Assembly: GCF_026213295.1 (NCBI RefSeq)
Contig: NC_079415.1
Coordinates: forward strand, 27,989,101-28,053,100
Direction of reading: 5' to 3'
DNA: 64,000 bases
Source of the DNA: Gadus chalcogrammus
Taxonomy: Eukaryota; Chordata; Actinopteri; Gadiformes; Gadidae
Under the pieces are notes generated by a model. The model did not search any database. It was not told the DNA's origin and saw nothing but the letters and a program-made list of their open reading frames with translations. Shown in pieces: positions 25,291 through 39,536 of the stretch. Position 1 is the stretch's first letter. Each line of letters begins with the position of its first letter. Position numbers and translations under genes: made by a program.

Positions 25291-27140
25291 GTCCAAAGGT
25301 TGAAATCTGCGAAGAGTTTCTGAAACTTATTTCACTTATTTCCATGTAGGCTATTTCCATTTGGTCCAAAAGGGCTTCTATGCTTCTGAGCATTTCCCTC
25401 CTAACCTCAGAAAAATAAGGATTATGAATAGGAGGATTACCTCCTATTCAGTAGCATATCGTGCTACCATTTTGAATGACAATAACAAAGCTAATTATTT
25501 TGCTCAACAGCAGCAACTGCAACAGACTGAGCATCATGTGTTTTTACATGTTGCTGTATAGAGTACACTCAACTAGACACGTTGCACCATTGGCCCAAAG
25601 TTTCCACAAGTGGTCCCAAAAACATTTGATCTGTGTCGAGGATTTTACATTTATTAGATTGTTTTCAATTTCAAAATTAATTTAAAGGTAAAATATTATT
25701 CAATCAGTTAAAATACTTTTTTTTTTAAAAGATCTTTTGAACAATACGAAGGTTTGTTTGGAACGTAGATTTTGTATCTCATTAATAATCCACTAGCAGT
25801 AAATCAAATAAATGTAATGTGTTATGAAAAAATATATTATTTATTGTAGAGGCAGTAGGCCTAAAAACACTACAGACACTTAAAAACCGGAATGTTTAAA
25901 CTTTAAGTAGTAAGAATAAGGCAAGTCAAGGAATGAAAAGGGGTATTCAATGAAAGGATACATGTTTACTCAATCTTGAACGGATAAGCAATTGCTAAAT
26001 CATAATAAAGTCTTGTTTTTTTAAAGGAAATATTGTTATAGGCCTGTGCTAAATGTGCAGCATTGACTGAATTATACGCCTTATTCTTTCTCGGTCGCAT
26101 CACCAGCGCCTCTTTCAGGCCTTTTCGTGTAGCACCAATGACTTGACGCATTTCCTTTAAAATGGACACGCTACCCTCTGCTGTTTGTGATGTGTAGTTG
26201 CAGCTTAGGATAGATTTGATAAAAATGCATATAGACTGTTTAAATATATATAGAAACATATTTTTAGATGTTGAATTGTTTAGCTATAAATTAATTATAG
26301 ATTAATACATTCTGTTTTTGCCATCCACAACTACATCCAGCAAGGTTTTCAACAGAAAACCTAGGTTCTATTTAACCTACAGGCAAATACCTTTATTTAA
26401 TATATTTTGACAGATTCCAATAAAATCACATTTAATCTAGGAAGTACTAGGCTACTTCAAATTGGGACTGGTGGAGAGCGCAAGGAAATGAAATGACTTT
26501 GACAAAGATTTCGCTCTTTTTTCTCTGATAAAATGTGTTTATCAGCTTATAAAAAAGAATTGACTTCCATACTATCGTTTTTCCTGCCTCTGCTATACGT
26601 ATTTCTTTCTTTCATCAACTGCTAATAACGAACAGCAGGCTACGACACTGCCTTCGGGTGGCAGTGGAGCAAATAAATATTTGCATTGTAAACTTTAATG
26701 GCCTAGTATTCCACGTTGGGTGACAACATAATGAACTGATGGCTGATGGAAAATAGACTTTTACATAGGCTTTTATGCAGCGCTTTACTGTCCATTATGG
26801 CCACTTAAATCACATTTTTTCAATGAATGCCTGGCATTCAATCGCAGCTGTGTCAACAAACAAGCCACTTCAAACCACTTAGCAATTTATCTTGGCCAGG
26901 GACCACGCCACACACAGCGGGAAGCAGGAAGTGGAACCAGCAACCCAAACCCTCCCAGTGAGGTTGTTCGCGATGTTACTGACCCAAACTGGGTTGCAGG
27001 TTCTGCACCGATAGGAACCATGCTCTTTTTAATTAAAACATGGTATGAAAATCGGAATAATTACATACAATTTCACCCTAAACAAGCAAGCTCATCTTCA
27101 AAGACAATACATTGAGTCACTGTGTCTTGGTACTTCAAAT
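25290..27140. other. AT-rich single-copy non-coding DNA
   Basis: No exon, repeat array or transposon end is seen. Open frames are short and AT-biased. Confidence 0.45.
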
Positions 27141-27939
27141 ATACTGTAAAAAAGACCAAAAATTAACGACGTCCCGGGGACGCAATTAATTGTCATCGGG
27201 AGGATTTTTATTCTCTCTCGGGTCGACTTCGGGACGAAGAGAATTTTGCGGGCACTGATTTCATTTTTCTGTTTAAGTTTTCAACACTTTCTGTGATGTT
27301 CGCGATCGGTGGAAAAAACTTATTTAATGGAAAGGGCTTCGTTCAATTGGTTGGCGCGCTCGCGTTTGTGTTGTTCAGTGTGACAGCGGGTGTAAAATCC
27401 CCCGTTCGTCAGGCTTTCTTGGTTCACTGGAGAAGGCGGGGCTGCGCACGGAGTCAAAAAAAAAAGTGGGCCGGCCCACCGGGAGACTTCCCGATCTCCA
27501 GCCTATGCTGCAGAGCGAATTTAAATCGCCGGCAGAACGGCCTGGGGGTCTAACACCGTCATTTATCTATATTTAATTTATCTAAATTTCATATAGGCTA
27601 CATAGCAGCTGCATTTCACATTAATTGCAATTATTACATGGGTCTTCTCAATGCCATGGAACGCTCCGTTCGCTTGCAATGGGACCTTCACAACTTCCGA
27701 CGGTGAATTATATTTGATAAGTCACCGTTGCTAAGTATAATCATGAGTATGATTGACCGCTGTCAAGGAAAACAACCGATTTTTCGCCTCTAATGAAGTC
27801 TCACTCCGCAAGTACCGGTAACTTGTCAACCCCAGCGACTTCGGTTGCTAATCGACGTCAACGTCTTTGGACTATTTCTCTGCTGATCAACACTACGAAT
27901 GCTGGTGGTATCAAATAAATTGTAAAAAAGACACACCAT

Positions 27940-28085
27940 GTGAAGTTATTGTTTCGTTTTGGCAAGTAGCCGTGTAATAAGCGGGATATGTAGAGAACAT
28001 CGCCGGTCATGATTGAAAATAAGCCCCTTCAGGGCGAAGCAAGTTCGCCCTGTCGGGGCTTATTTTCCCGATAATTAACGGCGTT
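27940..28085. repeat. Dispersed repeat with strong 23-bp hairpin
   Basis: 28015-28037 and 28045-28067 pair at 21 of 23 positions around a 7-nt loop (AGCAAGT). The lead-in GGCAAGTAGCCGTGTAATAAG recurs in diverged form near 42827-42855, so this belongs to a repeat family. Confidence 0.6.
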
Positions 28086-28434
28086 CTATACACTATCCCT
28101 TTTTACATTCCTGCTGCTTCGGGTTTGCCTTTGTAGGTGCATTGAGAGGATGAGCGGGCGAATCCGCTGTCAGTGCGTGTGCATGATACGCAGGTTTATC
28201 CAATAAGTGGTAGTGTACCCGCGCACCATTGGCATGTAGGCATAGGCGTCGATTACGGGGGACGGGGGGGACATGTCCCCCCCACTATTTGAAATACGAA
28301 TTTTGTCCCCACCATTTTTAAAAATGTGCAAACCAATTGCAACTGAAAAAATCCCCACATACTCAACCGAAATCGTCAAGTCTAAAATCATGCGATAGGC
28401 TAGGCGCTCTCGAATACATCATTTATTAGATAGG

Positions 28435-28970
28435 CCTACCTAATAAACCGTTGGAACACACAAGACCGGAACCCATAGCAACGCCGGTAAACAAACCCCG
28501 ACTCCCGAGAAGCCCAATCCCTATGAGCTCCCCGCGCTACGGCCATCCGGAGGCACACAGAGCTTTTGGCCGTGATATTATATATACAATTATATTATAT
28601 TATATACTATTATATATAGAGCTCCGAGAGTCGCAAACGGCCACAAACACTTTCTCCTCCATGCTGCAGTACACCCCGGACTGCACTGCGCTGAGTTTGA
28701 CGGTTGAACGCTGATTGGCTGTTACGTTACACATGTCACTCAGTGGCCACGCTGTTGAACGCTGATTGGCTGTCAGCACGTGAAATTCGTGTCAAAGTTG
28801 AAATTTGTCGCGCCACAAATCCTCGTGAACGCGCTCGCCTGTGCACGGCGAAAGTGTGGCGCGACAAATCAAAAAGACAAAAAACAAAAATTCTCCCGAT
28901 ACGCGTCTATACGTTCACTTTGCATGGGATCTTGTCGTCCCGTTGCGTTTGGTGTGAACGCACTGGAGAA
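28435..28970. mobile_element. Foldback-family segment, inverted relative of 17590-18072
   Basis: Shares, in reverse order, the AATAAACCGTT edge, the ATATAGAGCTCCGAGAG junction, the CGCTGATTGGCTGTTACGTT motif and GTTTGGTGTGAACGCA. A frame from 28704 on the + strand ends in a plausible donor at 29108 (CATAAG|GTAAGA), but no known protein is recognised. Confidence 0.7.
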
Positions 28971-29837
28971 GTTTCAAGACAGACAGCCAAAATTGACATT
29001 TTTATTCAGAAAATAGCCGGTCCTTTTGCTTCCTATAAAAAGCATGTTTGTGCACTGGATATCGATATGGATACGTTATCTAGCCTGCATGTGGAGGGCC
29101 ACATAAGGTAAGAAATTGGTTTAGTAAACTTTGCTGCTGGTTCTGTTTGCTCGTGAATCGTGATGACCTGGCCAAGGGTTTCCCACGGTCCCAAGCGATT
29201 GTGATCTGATTCTGGTTGGTTCTCCAGTTAGTATGCATTGTATATATAGATTGCAGCTAGTAGCAGCTACACACGGTGCGATTGCTATGCCAATTGGGTT
29301 ATAGTTGGTTTTGTCTGATTGAGATATGTGACGACTTGGAGCCTGGTAGGCCTATCCTGACATAAATATGTTCTCGCATAACCTGTGTGATTATCCTAAA
29401 CTGAAGGGGATTTTATTTGCGGACAATTTTCTTATGATGTTGTAACGAGTGAAGTCTACATTGGTCCTTCGCAAGTGTTTGCTGGTGGTCAGGATTTGGC
29501 AGATGCAATTCTCCTCTGGGTGCTTGTATTTTTCTTCTTTTTTTAATGCATATGCTATAACATATGCTACCAGCAGCCCTTGCTCGTCTTCAAAAGGCTG
29601 ATGCTCAGTACCTCGTTTCATTTCGTACCCCCTTTACAGTCTGGCATTGTTTGTCTGGTAAACTTTGTTGATGTCAAGATAAGTGTTAAATTGCCAACAC
29701 TGTTCTTTGTCCTGTGTGCATTAGTATTAGGCCTACATATCCCGAGCCAATACCCTGGTGTTTCCAACGCCGTTTTGCAAAACAAGCCAAAACACAAACT
29801 GTGGTATTCAACTTTTATTGTTCGAATAGGATCTTCA

Positions 29838-30583
29838 TAGGGCTGGTCCGAATGCCATTTTTCAGGCTTCGAATACTCGTTGGTTTTTCGGAGCGAATAT
29901 TCGAATACTCGTTCCAGAAAAAAACACCATCAAAAACAACATTAATAATCCTTATATACTCCCTGGAACCGATTTTGACAGTATCTGCATATTTTGTTGA
30001 CGATTTAATAGCTTTTGACCGTTAATTAGTAGGCCTAAGTAGGTTGAAGTTCCTTCGTTTTTCCCCGTGAAAGCGAACAGCTGTTGCTCCGTTCCAAATC
30101 AGCTATTCTCTGCCATCTCAGCCTTCAATTAATCCCGGAACGTGCATCTTTTCAGGGAATTTGTACAATAAATCCATAACCGAATATTGATTGTCTTATG
30201 TGTCCATATTATATCCATTATATTGACCGGGTATTCCCAAAACGCTCTCGCTCTGCAGCAAGCCAGTCACAGTTGATTGGCGCGGCGCTGTACAGCGAAC
30301 GTAAACAAACAACTAAGCTAAGGTTTTAAGTATAACTTTTCCTCCAGAGATCCCGCTAATGTTGTGTTATAAAGTAAAGGGAAACAAGATATCTATTCTT
30401 CCTCCACCTCTCTCGCTTCTCTGCTTGGTGTCGCTGACGCTTATAGTTTGCCTCCCTCGCTCTGGTAAAGTCACGTAGCCTACGTGGAAAATAAATAAAT
30501 AACGAAGCTCCGAATACTGATTAAGCTTCAAATACTAATTTTCCGAACCAGTATTCGAATATTCGAATAATTTCAACACCTGA
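29838..30583. mobile_element. hAT-like relic with GAATATTCGAATA subterminal repeats
   Basis: The left end TAGGGCTGGTCCGAATG is followed by CGAATACTCG repeats. The right part contains mirrored CGAATATTCGAATA. Edges and target duplication are unclear. Confidence 0.5.
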
Positions 30584-30932
30584 CAATACACTGTAGAGCA
30601 TATTGTAATGCAGCGTTGACTGGATGAATAGCTTACATAAGGGTACCCAGCACTTTTCAGACCACACTCAAGCTTATGGTTATTGTCCCCACCACTTCTA
30701 AAAACAAACTGACGCCCTTGCATGTAGGCCTATGCGCGCTTGTCTCTCTGTGCGTCTGTGAACGAGAATGACAGGGAGAAAGATTGCTACGCGGGGTGTA
30801 CGAACGGAACGATATTTATATTTCAAAATCGCTAAAACGTTTAAAAAAAAAAAGCAGAATCAATTTGTGGCGCTGTGTGTTGATTCTGTGGCGCTGCGTC
30901 ACACATTGTTCTATGTACACGCACACACACAG

Positions 30933-31098
<166 letters not shown>

Positions 31099-31774
31099 TG
31101 GTCACGTAGATAGACCACAGTTCTGCGAGGGTGTTGCTTGTCATCTGGAAATAAATATATTATTTCATCAACATAATGTATTGTGTTTTTATTATATTAT
31201 CAGTAGGCCTAAGTAACGACTCAAAATTTAAAAAATATTTATGGGAAAAATTCGGGACGATTTGGGACGGTTCAAAATGTTTTTCAGGACGTTTCCGGGA
31301 CGGTGGTGAAAAAAAGTTAATTTTAACCCCTGATGTGCAGGTTATATTGGTTAATAACAGTGGTAAGTGTCATTTAGGGATATTCATAAATTAATATGAG
31401 ATAAATGTATCTCTGGGTGGTCATCCGTTTTTTTATCAGCAAATTCTCTCTCTCTCTCTCCAAGGACTGGCATAGAGAGTAAGAGACGGTGAGAGGGATG
31501 GATTCAGAGAGAACGAGAGAGAGTGAGAACTACAGAGAGAGACAGTGAGGAGGAGACAGAGAGAAGGAGACAGTGGGTGGGTGAGGCAATGAATTAGAGA
31601 AAGAAAAACAGAGAGTGAAAGAGGGAGCAAAAGAGAGTGAGGGAGGAGGTGAAATAGAGAGAGCCCCTCACTGGTTCTCGCTCTTGAGGCAGAGCGATAT
31701 AGAGAACTATAGAGATGGAAACAGGGAGAAATAGAGAGATATTGAGAACCAAAGAGATATAATTTAGGAGAGAT

Positions 31775-31925
<151 letters not shown>

Positions 31926-32129
31926 AGAGGTAGAGAGACATAGGGAGGGCATTAGAGAGCGGGGGAAACAGGCAGCTCCGAGTGGGTTTTAAGGAGGGGA
32001 GAATCTGCACCAGCTGGGTCTTTTGTCCAGGTCCCCGGGGGCCCAATTAGGCCCTGGAGCAGCCACCGGAGCCCCACTAGATAGCCCCGATGTGGGCTTC
32101 TTTTCTTCCACGCCGGGCTGGAACCTCAG

Positions 32130-32590
32130 TGTTCTTCATCACCATCTTCAATGTGGTCTTCATCACAATCATCAACATCATCATCATCGTCCTGATCCCT
32201 TGATCCTCTTTGTTATCTTAATCACCTTCTTCTTCTTCATCATCTTCACAGCCTTTATCATCATCACCACCATTATCATCTTCAACACCATCTTTATTGG
32301 TACGTTCAGGTCTTTATTATCATTTTCATCTCCATCTTCATTATCAACGTCCCCCCTGTCTATATGATCAACTTCGTCCCCTACCTTATGATCATTTTCA
32401 TTGTCTTAATTATCCTTGCCACCTTTGTTATCATCTTCACTGCCATCCCCATCATGGTTTTATCATCAGCGCCACTTAGTTATCATCTACATCACCATCT
32501 TCTTTACCATCAAAATTATCATCGTCATCTTCATCACCCCCTATATTATCGACTTCATCATCTTCTTCATCACTGTGCTAGTCTTCTGGA
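32130..32590 (+). repeat. Degenerate ATC/TTC triplet-rich tract
   Basis: CATCATC, TTCATCA and TTATCATC units in irregular arrangement, giving open frames in all three + frames that are compositional artefacts. Confidence 0.7.
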
Positions 32591-32599
32591 GTCGCCAAT

Positions 32600-33440
32600 A
32601 ATGGACCAGACTGCCATTAATTCCCCATGAATGAGCTTCAGATGTTTTTGTCCGATCAACAGCAGTCACGTGTATTTGGGGGACATGCAGCACATTTTCA
32701 GTTGGTTTGCTTGATCTTCACGATCAGGACGAAATTCCATATATGGTCAATTTGAAAAAAGATGTAACAAAAAGAAACAAAGAAATACATAATAAATCGT
32801 ATTCATCATTGTTTCGACATTGCAGCTTCATCATCACCAACGCTTCACTGGTGAACCCCCAAAAAGAAAAATCTGTTTTTCCTTGTCTCCTGTCTCCACC
32901 ACTGACAGATGTGTTTTTCCCATGCGAGCCCTACGCCAACAAAGACCCAGAAGGCGGGGCCACGTTATTTACGGCGACGGATGTCGGCGCGTGCAGAAGG
33001 AGGACGCCGTCGTGTTGTAGCTGTCCAGACATCACGCGTCCGTATTTACAAGCCAATCAACTCGCCCAGATGGCCGTTACAGCAGCAGCAGCAACGCTGG
33101 GAGAGCTCTGATGGGTTCTGGGCTGCGTCGCCACAGACGTGACGACCAGGGCTGGAGATGGAAAACGCTCACGGTTTTGGAGTTCTGCTGGAGAATACGG
33201 GGGCGGGCGGTGGGTGGGGAGGGTGCTGAGTGCTGGGTGGGGGGAATTAATCTTGCAGTTACACACATTTTGGTCCAATAAAACCCCAGGCAAGCCAAGT
33301 TAATTATATATATTTAAACAGCACCCTCCTCTGACACAAAGGCCGTTCACCACCACACACACACACACATCACGAGAAATAAATAAATAGCATATACATA
33401 CTAAATGCCACAACTCTAAATAGTAAACATACAAGGTATT
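32600..33440. other. Non-coding, no gene seen
   Basis: A 134-codon frame at 32707-33111 lacks domain similarity and splice sites that would join it to either neighbour. Confidence 0.4.
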
Positions 33441-33464
33441 ACAACCACTACTATTAGGTAAAGT

Positions 33465-33780
33465 CTCTCTCTCACTCTCTCTCTCTCTCTGTCTCTGTCT
33501 CTCTGTCTCCCTGTCTCTCTCAGGCTGTCTCTCTCTCGCTGTCTCTCTCTCTCGCTCTGTCTGTGTGTGGCTCACTCTCCCTCTCTCTCTGGCTCTCTCT
33601 GCCTCTCTCGGTCTCTCACTCTCTCTCACTCTCTCTCTCCCTCTCTCTCTCTCTCTGCAAAGAAAATCCCCGCCTCCACCCCTGACAACGCACCCCCTCC
33701 TCCCTCTCCTCCCCCAGTCCCGCCCCCCGCCCCTCCTTCCCCAGCACCCCCCCCCCTCCCCCAGCCTCCCCCACCGCCCC
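33465..33780. repeat. (CT)n and CCCCT-rich tract
   Basis: CT repeats with CTGT variants to 33656, then C-rich sequence. The rest to 34730 shows no gene. Confidence 0.88.
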
Positions 33781-33889
33781 CACCGCCCGTTGCCATGGAA
33801 GCTGATTGGAACGTAGGCTCAGTCTGCTCCACTCTGCTGCAGCAGTTGGAGGCTGTGAGGGAGCCACCGCAGAAGAAAAAAAATAGATA

Positions 33890-34730
33890 AACACACACAC
33901 ACACAGTGGAGGAAAATAGAGTGACGAATTGACATGATATTATTGAGAGAACTCATTGTGATGGCTTTATTTTTGAAAATAAATAACGAACGAAGAAAAA
34001 ATGACCCCGGCTTAACGCATGGATCTATGATCTAATGACTGACATTTCGACTGATAACTAGCGGGTAGAGCCTCGGTCGGGGGTTAGCGTTGGACTGCAT
34101 CGTAACACCAACTCAATGTTTCTTTTTACACATAATAACGACAAAGGTCACGCTAACAACGTTGAACACAAAGGGCCGATCTTGAACGTATTCAAGGTGC
34201 ATCCAACAATGCAATACGCACTCATAAACTAAAAAAGGGTATTTGTAAATAGCCCAAAGCCACTTACATCCTCCTTAACGAAATTTCTAAAATACTGTCA
34301 ATCGCATTTTGGTAAGAGTGTCTCCAAAAATATTAAAGTATACTGGATTTATTATGTCCCTAGTTGCTTGGACAGAACTGTGTGCTTGCTACCGTCATGC
34401 CAGCAGCTCTTCCCCACCCTGTGCCCCCTCCCCACCCCCCCCCAGTGTGGATGTGAACCACAACTGTGAACCGACCTGGTGACGGAATAGAGATGGTAGG
34501 AGATGGTAGCCCATGGTAACAGGACATGCTTACCTGGGTCCACAAGTAAAAGCTGTTTTAAAAGGTTTTATAATTGGTCGCGGGGATGGTCTTGAGTATG
34601 AAAAAGTCTGTCTGCCTGTCTGTCTGTCAGGAAGCTTTGTGTTGGTGCGCACACACACACAGAAAACACACACACACGCACACATACTGCAGTCCAAACG
34701 TTTTTCTGAATACAGAAGAATGACTCATTC
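33890..34730. other. Single-copy non-coding DNA
   Basis: Nothing recognisable; short CTGT and CA patches occur at 34608-34680. Confidence 0.4.
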
Positions 34731-34734
34731 GGGA

Positions 34735-35120
34735 TGCGTCTCCGCTCTCCTCTTCCCTCCCTCACTCTCCTCTCTCGCCTTCCTGCTATTGCTCTTCCAA
34801 TCCTACCTCTTCTCATTCTCCCCTCTCCTATCCTCACAACCCCTGTTTCTCCCCTCTGCCTCTCCTCTCTTACCTCATCTCAACTCCCTCTCTCTCTCCT
34901 CCTCCTCCTCCTCTCTGCTTCTCCCAGCCCCCCCCCCCCCCCCCCCCATCTCCCACCTCCCCCCGCCCTCTCCTGAAGCTCTCTCCCGGCCCCCTTTTCC
35001 TTAACTCAACTCCAAGATTTTCTTCCCTCCCCCCTCCTCCTTCCCTTCTCTCTCGTCCCCTCCCCTCCCCTCCCTCCCTCCCTCTCTCCTCCTCCCCCCC
35101 CTCTCTCTCTCAACATCTCT
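34735..35120. repeat. Pyrimidine-rich tract with 20-bp poly-C
   Basis: CTCCTC and TCTCC variants, with C x 20 at 34928-34947. Confidence 0.85.
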
Positions 35121-35254
35121 CCCATGCACACAGAAGGGGGCGAGACAGAACCCAACACATTTTGGTGTTCTAATTTAGGAACAGGAGAATCATTTAAGAA
35201 AAGGAGCGAGAGGAGGAAAGAAAATGCTGAAACATAGCCGCAGATGTGTCGTAG

Positions 35255-35730
35255 GATCACTAATATGGATAACTAACACTTACACTAATGCTGTTGTCGA
35301 AAATACCAACACTAATACTCATACTGTTGTTAATTATACTAGCACTTATACTCTAATTAATACAACTAACACTAAAACCAAACTGTTGCTAATAATACTA
35401 ACACTAATACTCATACTGTTGGTGAGAATAATAACACTTAAATAATACTGATGCCTATACTCACAGTGTAATTAATAATATTAACATTAAAAATGTTGTT
35501 GATGATTCTAACACTAATACTCATAATGATATTAATAATACTAACACTAATAAGTGGACTGTAATTAATAATTCCAACACATACACATACTGTTTGTAAT
35601 AATACTAACACTAATACTCATACTGTTATTAATGATACTAACACTAATACTCATACTGTTATTAATAATACTAACACTCATAAGTATACTGTTATTAATA
35701 ATACTATTACTACGACTACAACAAACACTG
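35255..35730 (+). repeat. Minisatellite, about 33-36 bp unit (ACTAACACTAATACTCATAC)
   Basis: At least ten diverged units; the best-preserved are 35590-35700. Confidence 0.85.
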
Positions 35731-35739
35731 TTGCCATTG

Positions 35740-36250
35740 ACATACAAAGAACATTATGTTCCAGAAGATTCCAGGCATGGGTTCATGTGTGAATGCTAAC
35801 GTGGATAGATATTCTGGATAAATCCGAACCGGAAATATGCCTGGTCAAGATCTAGTATGATTTCTGGATCATAGCCGGATGTGTAGCCCACGAAAGCTGT
35901 TACATAGCTGGGAAATAAAGTCTTAAGTTCGTAGACGCTTACACTTAGAGCGAGAAAACCAATCACAAGACTCTGTTAGCAGGTGATCCGATAACAATAT
36001 CCAAACAACCTCCTTTTTTCAAGAAACTGGTCAGGTTCCGGAATAAAGGGTTATGACGGCTGGCACGCACAATTGTTGCACTACCGCCATCTGCTGGACT
36101 ACACCTTGGCCCATCTATACCCACATTACTGTGCCATTTGTGAAAGGGTGCAAAACGGAAATTTACCAGAAAGTAGCTGCATTTTGAATGGTGAAAATCA
36201 GCAGCGATGGCTGAACTGTTAAACCGATGATTTATCAAGAACTGTGTTAA
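35740..36250. other. Single-copy non-coding DNA
   Basis: No exon or repeat structure is seen. Confidence 0.4.
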
Positions 36251-36259
36251 ATGGGCTAG

Positions 36260-36425
36260 ATATACAGAACCACAGTCACCACCACCCGGACATGTACTAC
36301 CTACACAGGCACCCCCACCCTGACATCTATTACCTACACAACCACAGTCACCCTAACCCTAATATATACTACCTACACACCCAGGCTCCCCCACCCTGAC
36401 ATCTACTACCTACACCCCCACCCTC
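36260..36425 (+). repeat. Short minisatellite, ACTACCTACACA / CCCCCACCCTGACATCTA units
   Basis: Three to four diverged copies with a period of about 55-65 bp. Confidence 0.7.
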
Positions 36426-36429
36426 TTAC

Positions 36430-36736
36430 ACTCCCCTCCCTCCATCCCTACCATTCCACTCCCCCTCCTCCCATCTGTGTGTGTACGTCTCTCTTTCTCT
36501 CTCCCTATCCCTCTCTCGCTCTCTCCCTCTCTTGTGTGATCTCCGAGCAGGCTCTGGCTTTCCCTCAGTCAGGCTCGATCGCCCCGGCAAGCAGCAGCAT
36601 CTAGCTAACGAGCCTTTGTGAAGTGAGAGAGAGAGAGAGAGAGTCAGAGACAGAGACACAGAGAGAGAGAGCGTGGAGCGAGCAAGCCCGAGAAGAGGCA
36701 TCGACAAAGAGAGCGAGAGTCTGAGAGAAAAAGAGC

Positions 36737-36767
<31 letters not shown>

Positions 36768-36876
36768 AGACAGAGGAAGAGAATGCACTGAAGAAGGAGA
36801 CACAGAGAAGGGACTAGAGGAGTGTCAAACACGGAGAGCGGAAGCACCGGGCTGAGCAGCGAACAAGGAAAAGGTG

Positions 36877-36951
<75 letters not shown>

Positions 36952-37036
36952 ATCATGGCAGCGCACATCGCAGCACCACGACACATGGGGATGTTTGGAG
37001 AACGCCGGTAATCACGGCGATGCAGAGAGGGGAGTG

Positions 37037-37089
<53 letters not shown>

Positions 37090-37113
37090 AAGAGAGACAG
37101 CGAGAGAAAGAGG

Positions 37114-37151
<38 letters not shown>

Positions 37152-37195
37152 TGACGGGCACTTCCTGGAATCCCAACAGCGTGAAAAAAAACAGG
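36430..37195 (+). promoter_or_regulatory. Possible promoter / untranslated first exon region of the csrnp3-like gene
   Basis: A mix of pyrimidine-rich and (GA)n sequence surrounding single-copy GC-richer pieces. Donor-like sites on the + strand are GCCG|GTAATC near 37007 and AACAG|GTCAGT near 37194. It lies about 2.3 kb upstream of the first coding exon, which itself begins at an acceptor, so at least one untranslated 5' exon must exist upstream. The assignment to this stretch is a guess. Confidence 0.2.
36881..37147. repeat. (GA)n microsatellites, three tracts
   Basis: 36881-36949, 37036-37087 and 37118-37147 are nearly pure GA. Confidence 0.95.
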
Positions 37196-37375
37196 TCAGT
37201 CTTTTGGTTCACAGTCCGGTCGTACTGTCAGAATAATACCAATGCTAATCGCCGCAGTGTGTGTGTGCGTGTGCATGACGAATCACGGAGCAGATTTTTT
37301 TCCCCTCGTTAGGTTGCCTCGTTTCTCTGTGTGTGTGTATGTGTGTGCGTGTGTGCGTCTGCGTGTGTGATTTGA

Positions 37376-38018
<643 letters not shown>

Positions 38019-38341
38019 TTTATGTGTATCTGTGTGTGTTTGTGTTTGGCTTGGAGAGAAAATTGCCATTCAGATTATTGAGGAAGGATTTAAATAATAT
38101 ACTTATTTTAATCGGTTATCTTGGTTTAATTTGCACGACAAAGTGTGACTGTTAATTTTCAATGTATTAAGTGAACTTGCCTTCTTATATTGATAGTTGT
38201 GCCTCATGTCTGTTGATGTTTATGACCACAATGTTGTACATGATGTCTTTGCTCTTACTCGCTGAAGGTATCGCATGCTAATAGCCTAATGGATTCATTG
38301 CAGACCTGGGAACTGGGGGTGGCTGAGGTATAGCTAAGCAT

Positions 38342-38362
38342 GAGAGAGAGAGAGAGAGAGAG

Positions 38363-38433
<71 letters not shown>

Positions 38434-38640
38434 TACTGTAAAACAGGGGATGAAACAGAAAGACTAGCAGTGAGCGACAATAGATGAGGCAGAGAGAGAG
38501 AGAGGGCAGGACTGAAAGTGGCGGAGAGAAAAAAAATGAGAGACTTTGCAAAGAGAGAGAGAGAGCTAGACAAAGACTTTGGCACACAGAGAGAGAGAGC
38601 AGGGAGAGAGAGAGATAGAGAGAGGCTGGCCAAGCATGGT
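38342..38640. repeat. (GA)n tract with degenerate flank
   Basis: Pure GA at 38372-38428; GAGA-rich to 38625. Confidence 0.94.
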
Positions 38641-38939
38641 GCTTTGCTGCATCTGATGTAATCCAACACCAGCTCCATTCACAACAATGACAAGCCTGAC
38701 AGTTCATTATTTGACCAAAAGAAACTGAGGTTGGTCGTCCAGCGAAAGTCACAGCGTCCAATCACCTGCCCATTAACTATAGTGCTTTTCACCGGACGTG
38801 TGTGAGTGTGTGTGTACGTGCATGCCACGGCGTGAATATGTGTCGCCTTGGACATGTGCGCATGTTTTATAAATAATGGCCATGTTTGAATCCGTGGCAC
38901 AAATGATCAGCTAATGAAAAGGCATCGGCGAGGCGCGAA
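38640..38939. other. Single-copy non-coding DNA
   Basis: No exon seen; composition is balanced and repeat-free. Confidence 0.35.
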
Positions 38940-38963
38940 GGGGGGGGGGGGGGGGGGGGGGGG
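38940..38963 (+). repeat. Poly-G run, 24 bp
   Basis: Twenty-four consecutive G. Long G runs can form quadruplexes and are prone to sequencing error. Confidence 0.95.
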
Positions 38964-39510
38964 AGTCAGTGTTTTTCCGTTGGGTAATCTAAAACATCAC
39001 AGAGGCCCGGGGTATCTCGTGGGAACGCACAACGTCGGTCGACGCTTCGGATTGAAACTTAGCTTGCTGGTCGCCATGCAACACCTCGTGATTTGGATGG
39101 TTTCTCCAGAACATAATAATTGTGTCCATATTGAGCTTTATTGAGTGTTTTGGTGTGTTCTGATGTGTTTTTATGTTGGGAAGGTTTTGAGGTTGGTTTG
39201 AGGATGTATTTTGCTTCAGCAAATAGTCGGCTACAATTGAGGCTATCTTAAATAGAACCAGTGGTCAATAATAGGCTTAAACAGTATTGCTACATCACAT
39301 TCAAACCACGAGTAACATTTTAAACACAGTTAAGGCGTCATCTCGGTATTCCCGCTGTCATTGGTCAAAACCTGAAGCGACCAACCCCTGGTACCGGCAA
39401 CGCTAAACCCCGCCCTAATACTCCCAGTAATGTATGGAAAACCAACAGGGGTATATATTACAAAGGTGTTTTCTTTTGTTGCTGTTATTTACTCTTACTT
39501 GTGTGTCCAG

Positions 39511-39536
39511 GTGGGTCTGGTGGGCTGAGCCAGAGG
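39511..39536 (+). other. csrnp3: 5' UTR part of csrnp3-like first coding exon
   Basis: The acceptor TGTGTCCAG ends at 39510 and 26 bases precede the ATG. The first coding exon is therefore not the first exon of the transcript. Confidence 0.7.

Larger units (their letters stand above)
28240..30712. mobile_element. Composite element bounded by GCATGTAG duplications
   Basis: GCATGTAG occurs just before the left end (near 28232) and just after the right end (near 30720). The ends share AGGCGTC and, reverse-complemented, AGGGCGTC, followed inward by GGGGACATGTCCCC and TTGTCCCCACCA. The interior holds at least two other elements (28435-28970 and about 29838-30583). Transposase is not recognised. 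Confidence 0.55.

Noticed and set aside
32023..32630. Membrane-protein-like frames rich in Ile/Phe/His
   Set aside because: All three frames are open because of ATC/TTC triplet repeats; hydrophobicity is compositional.
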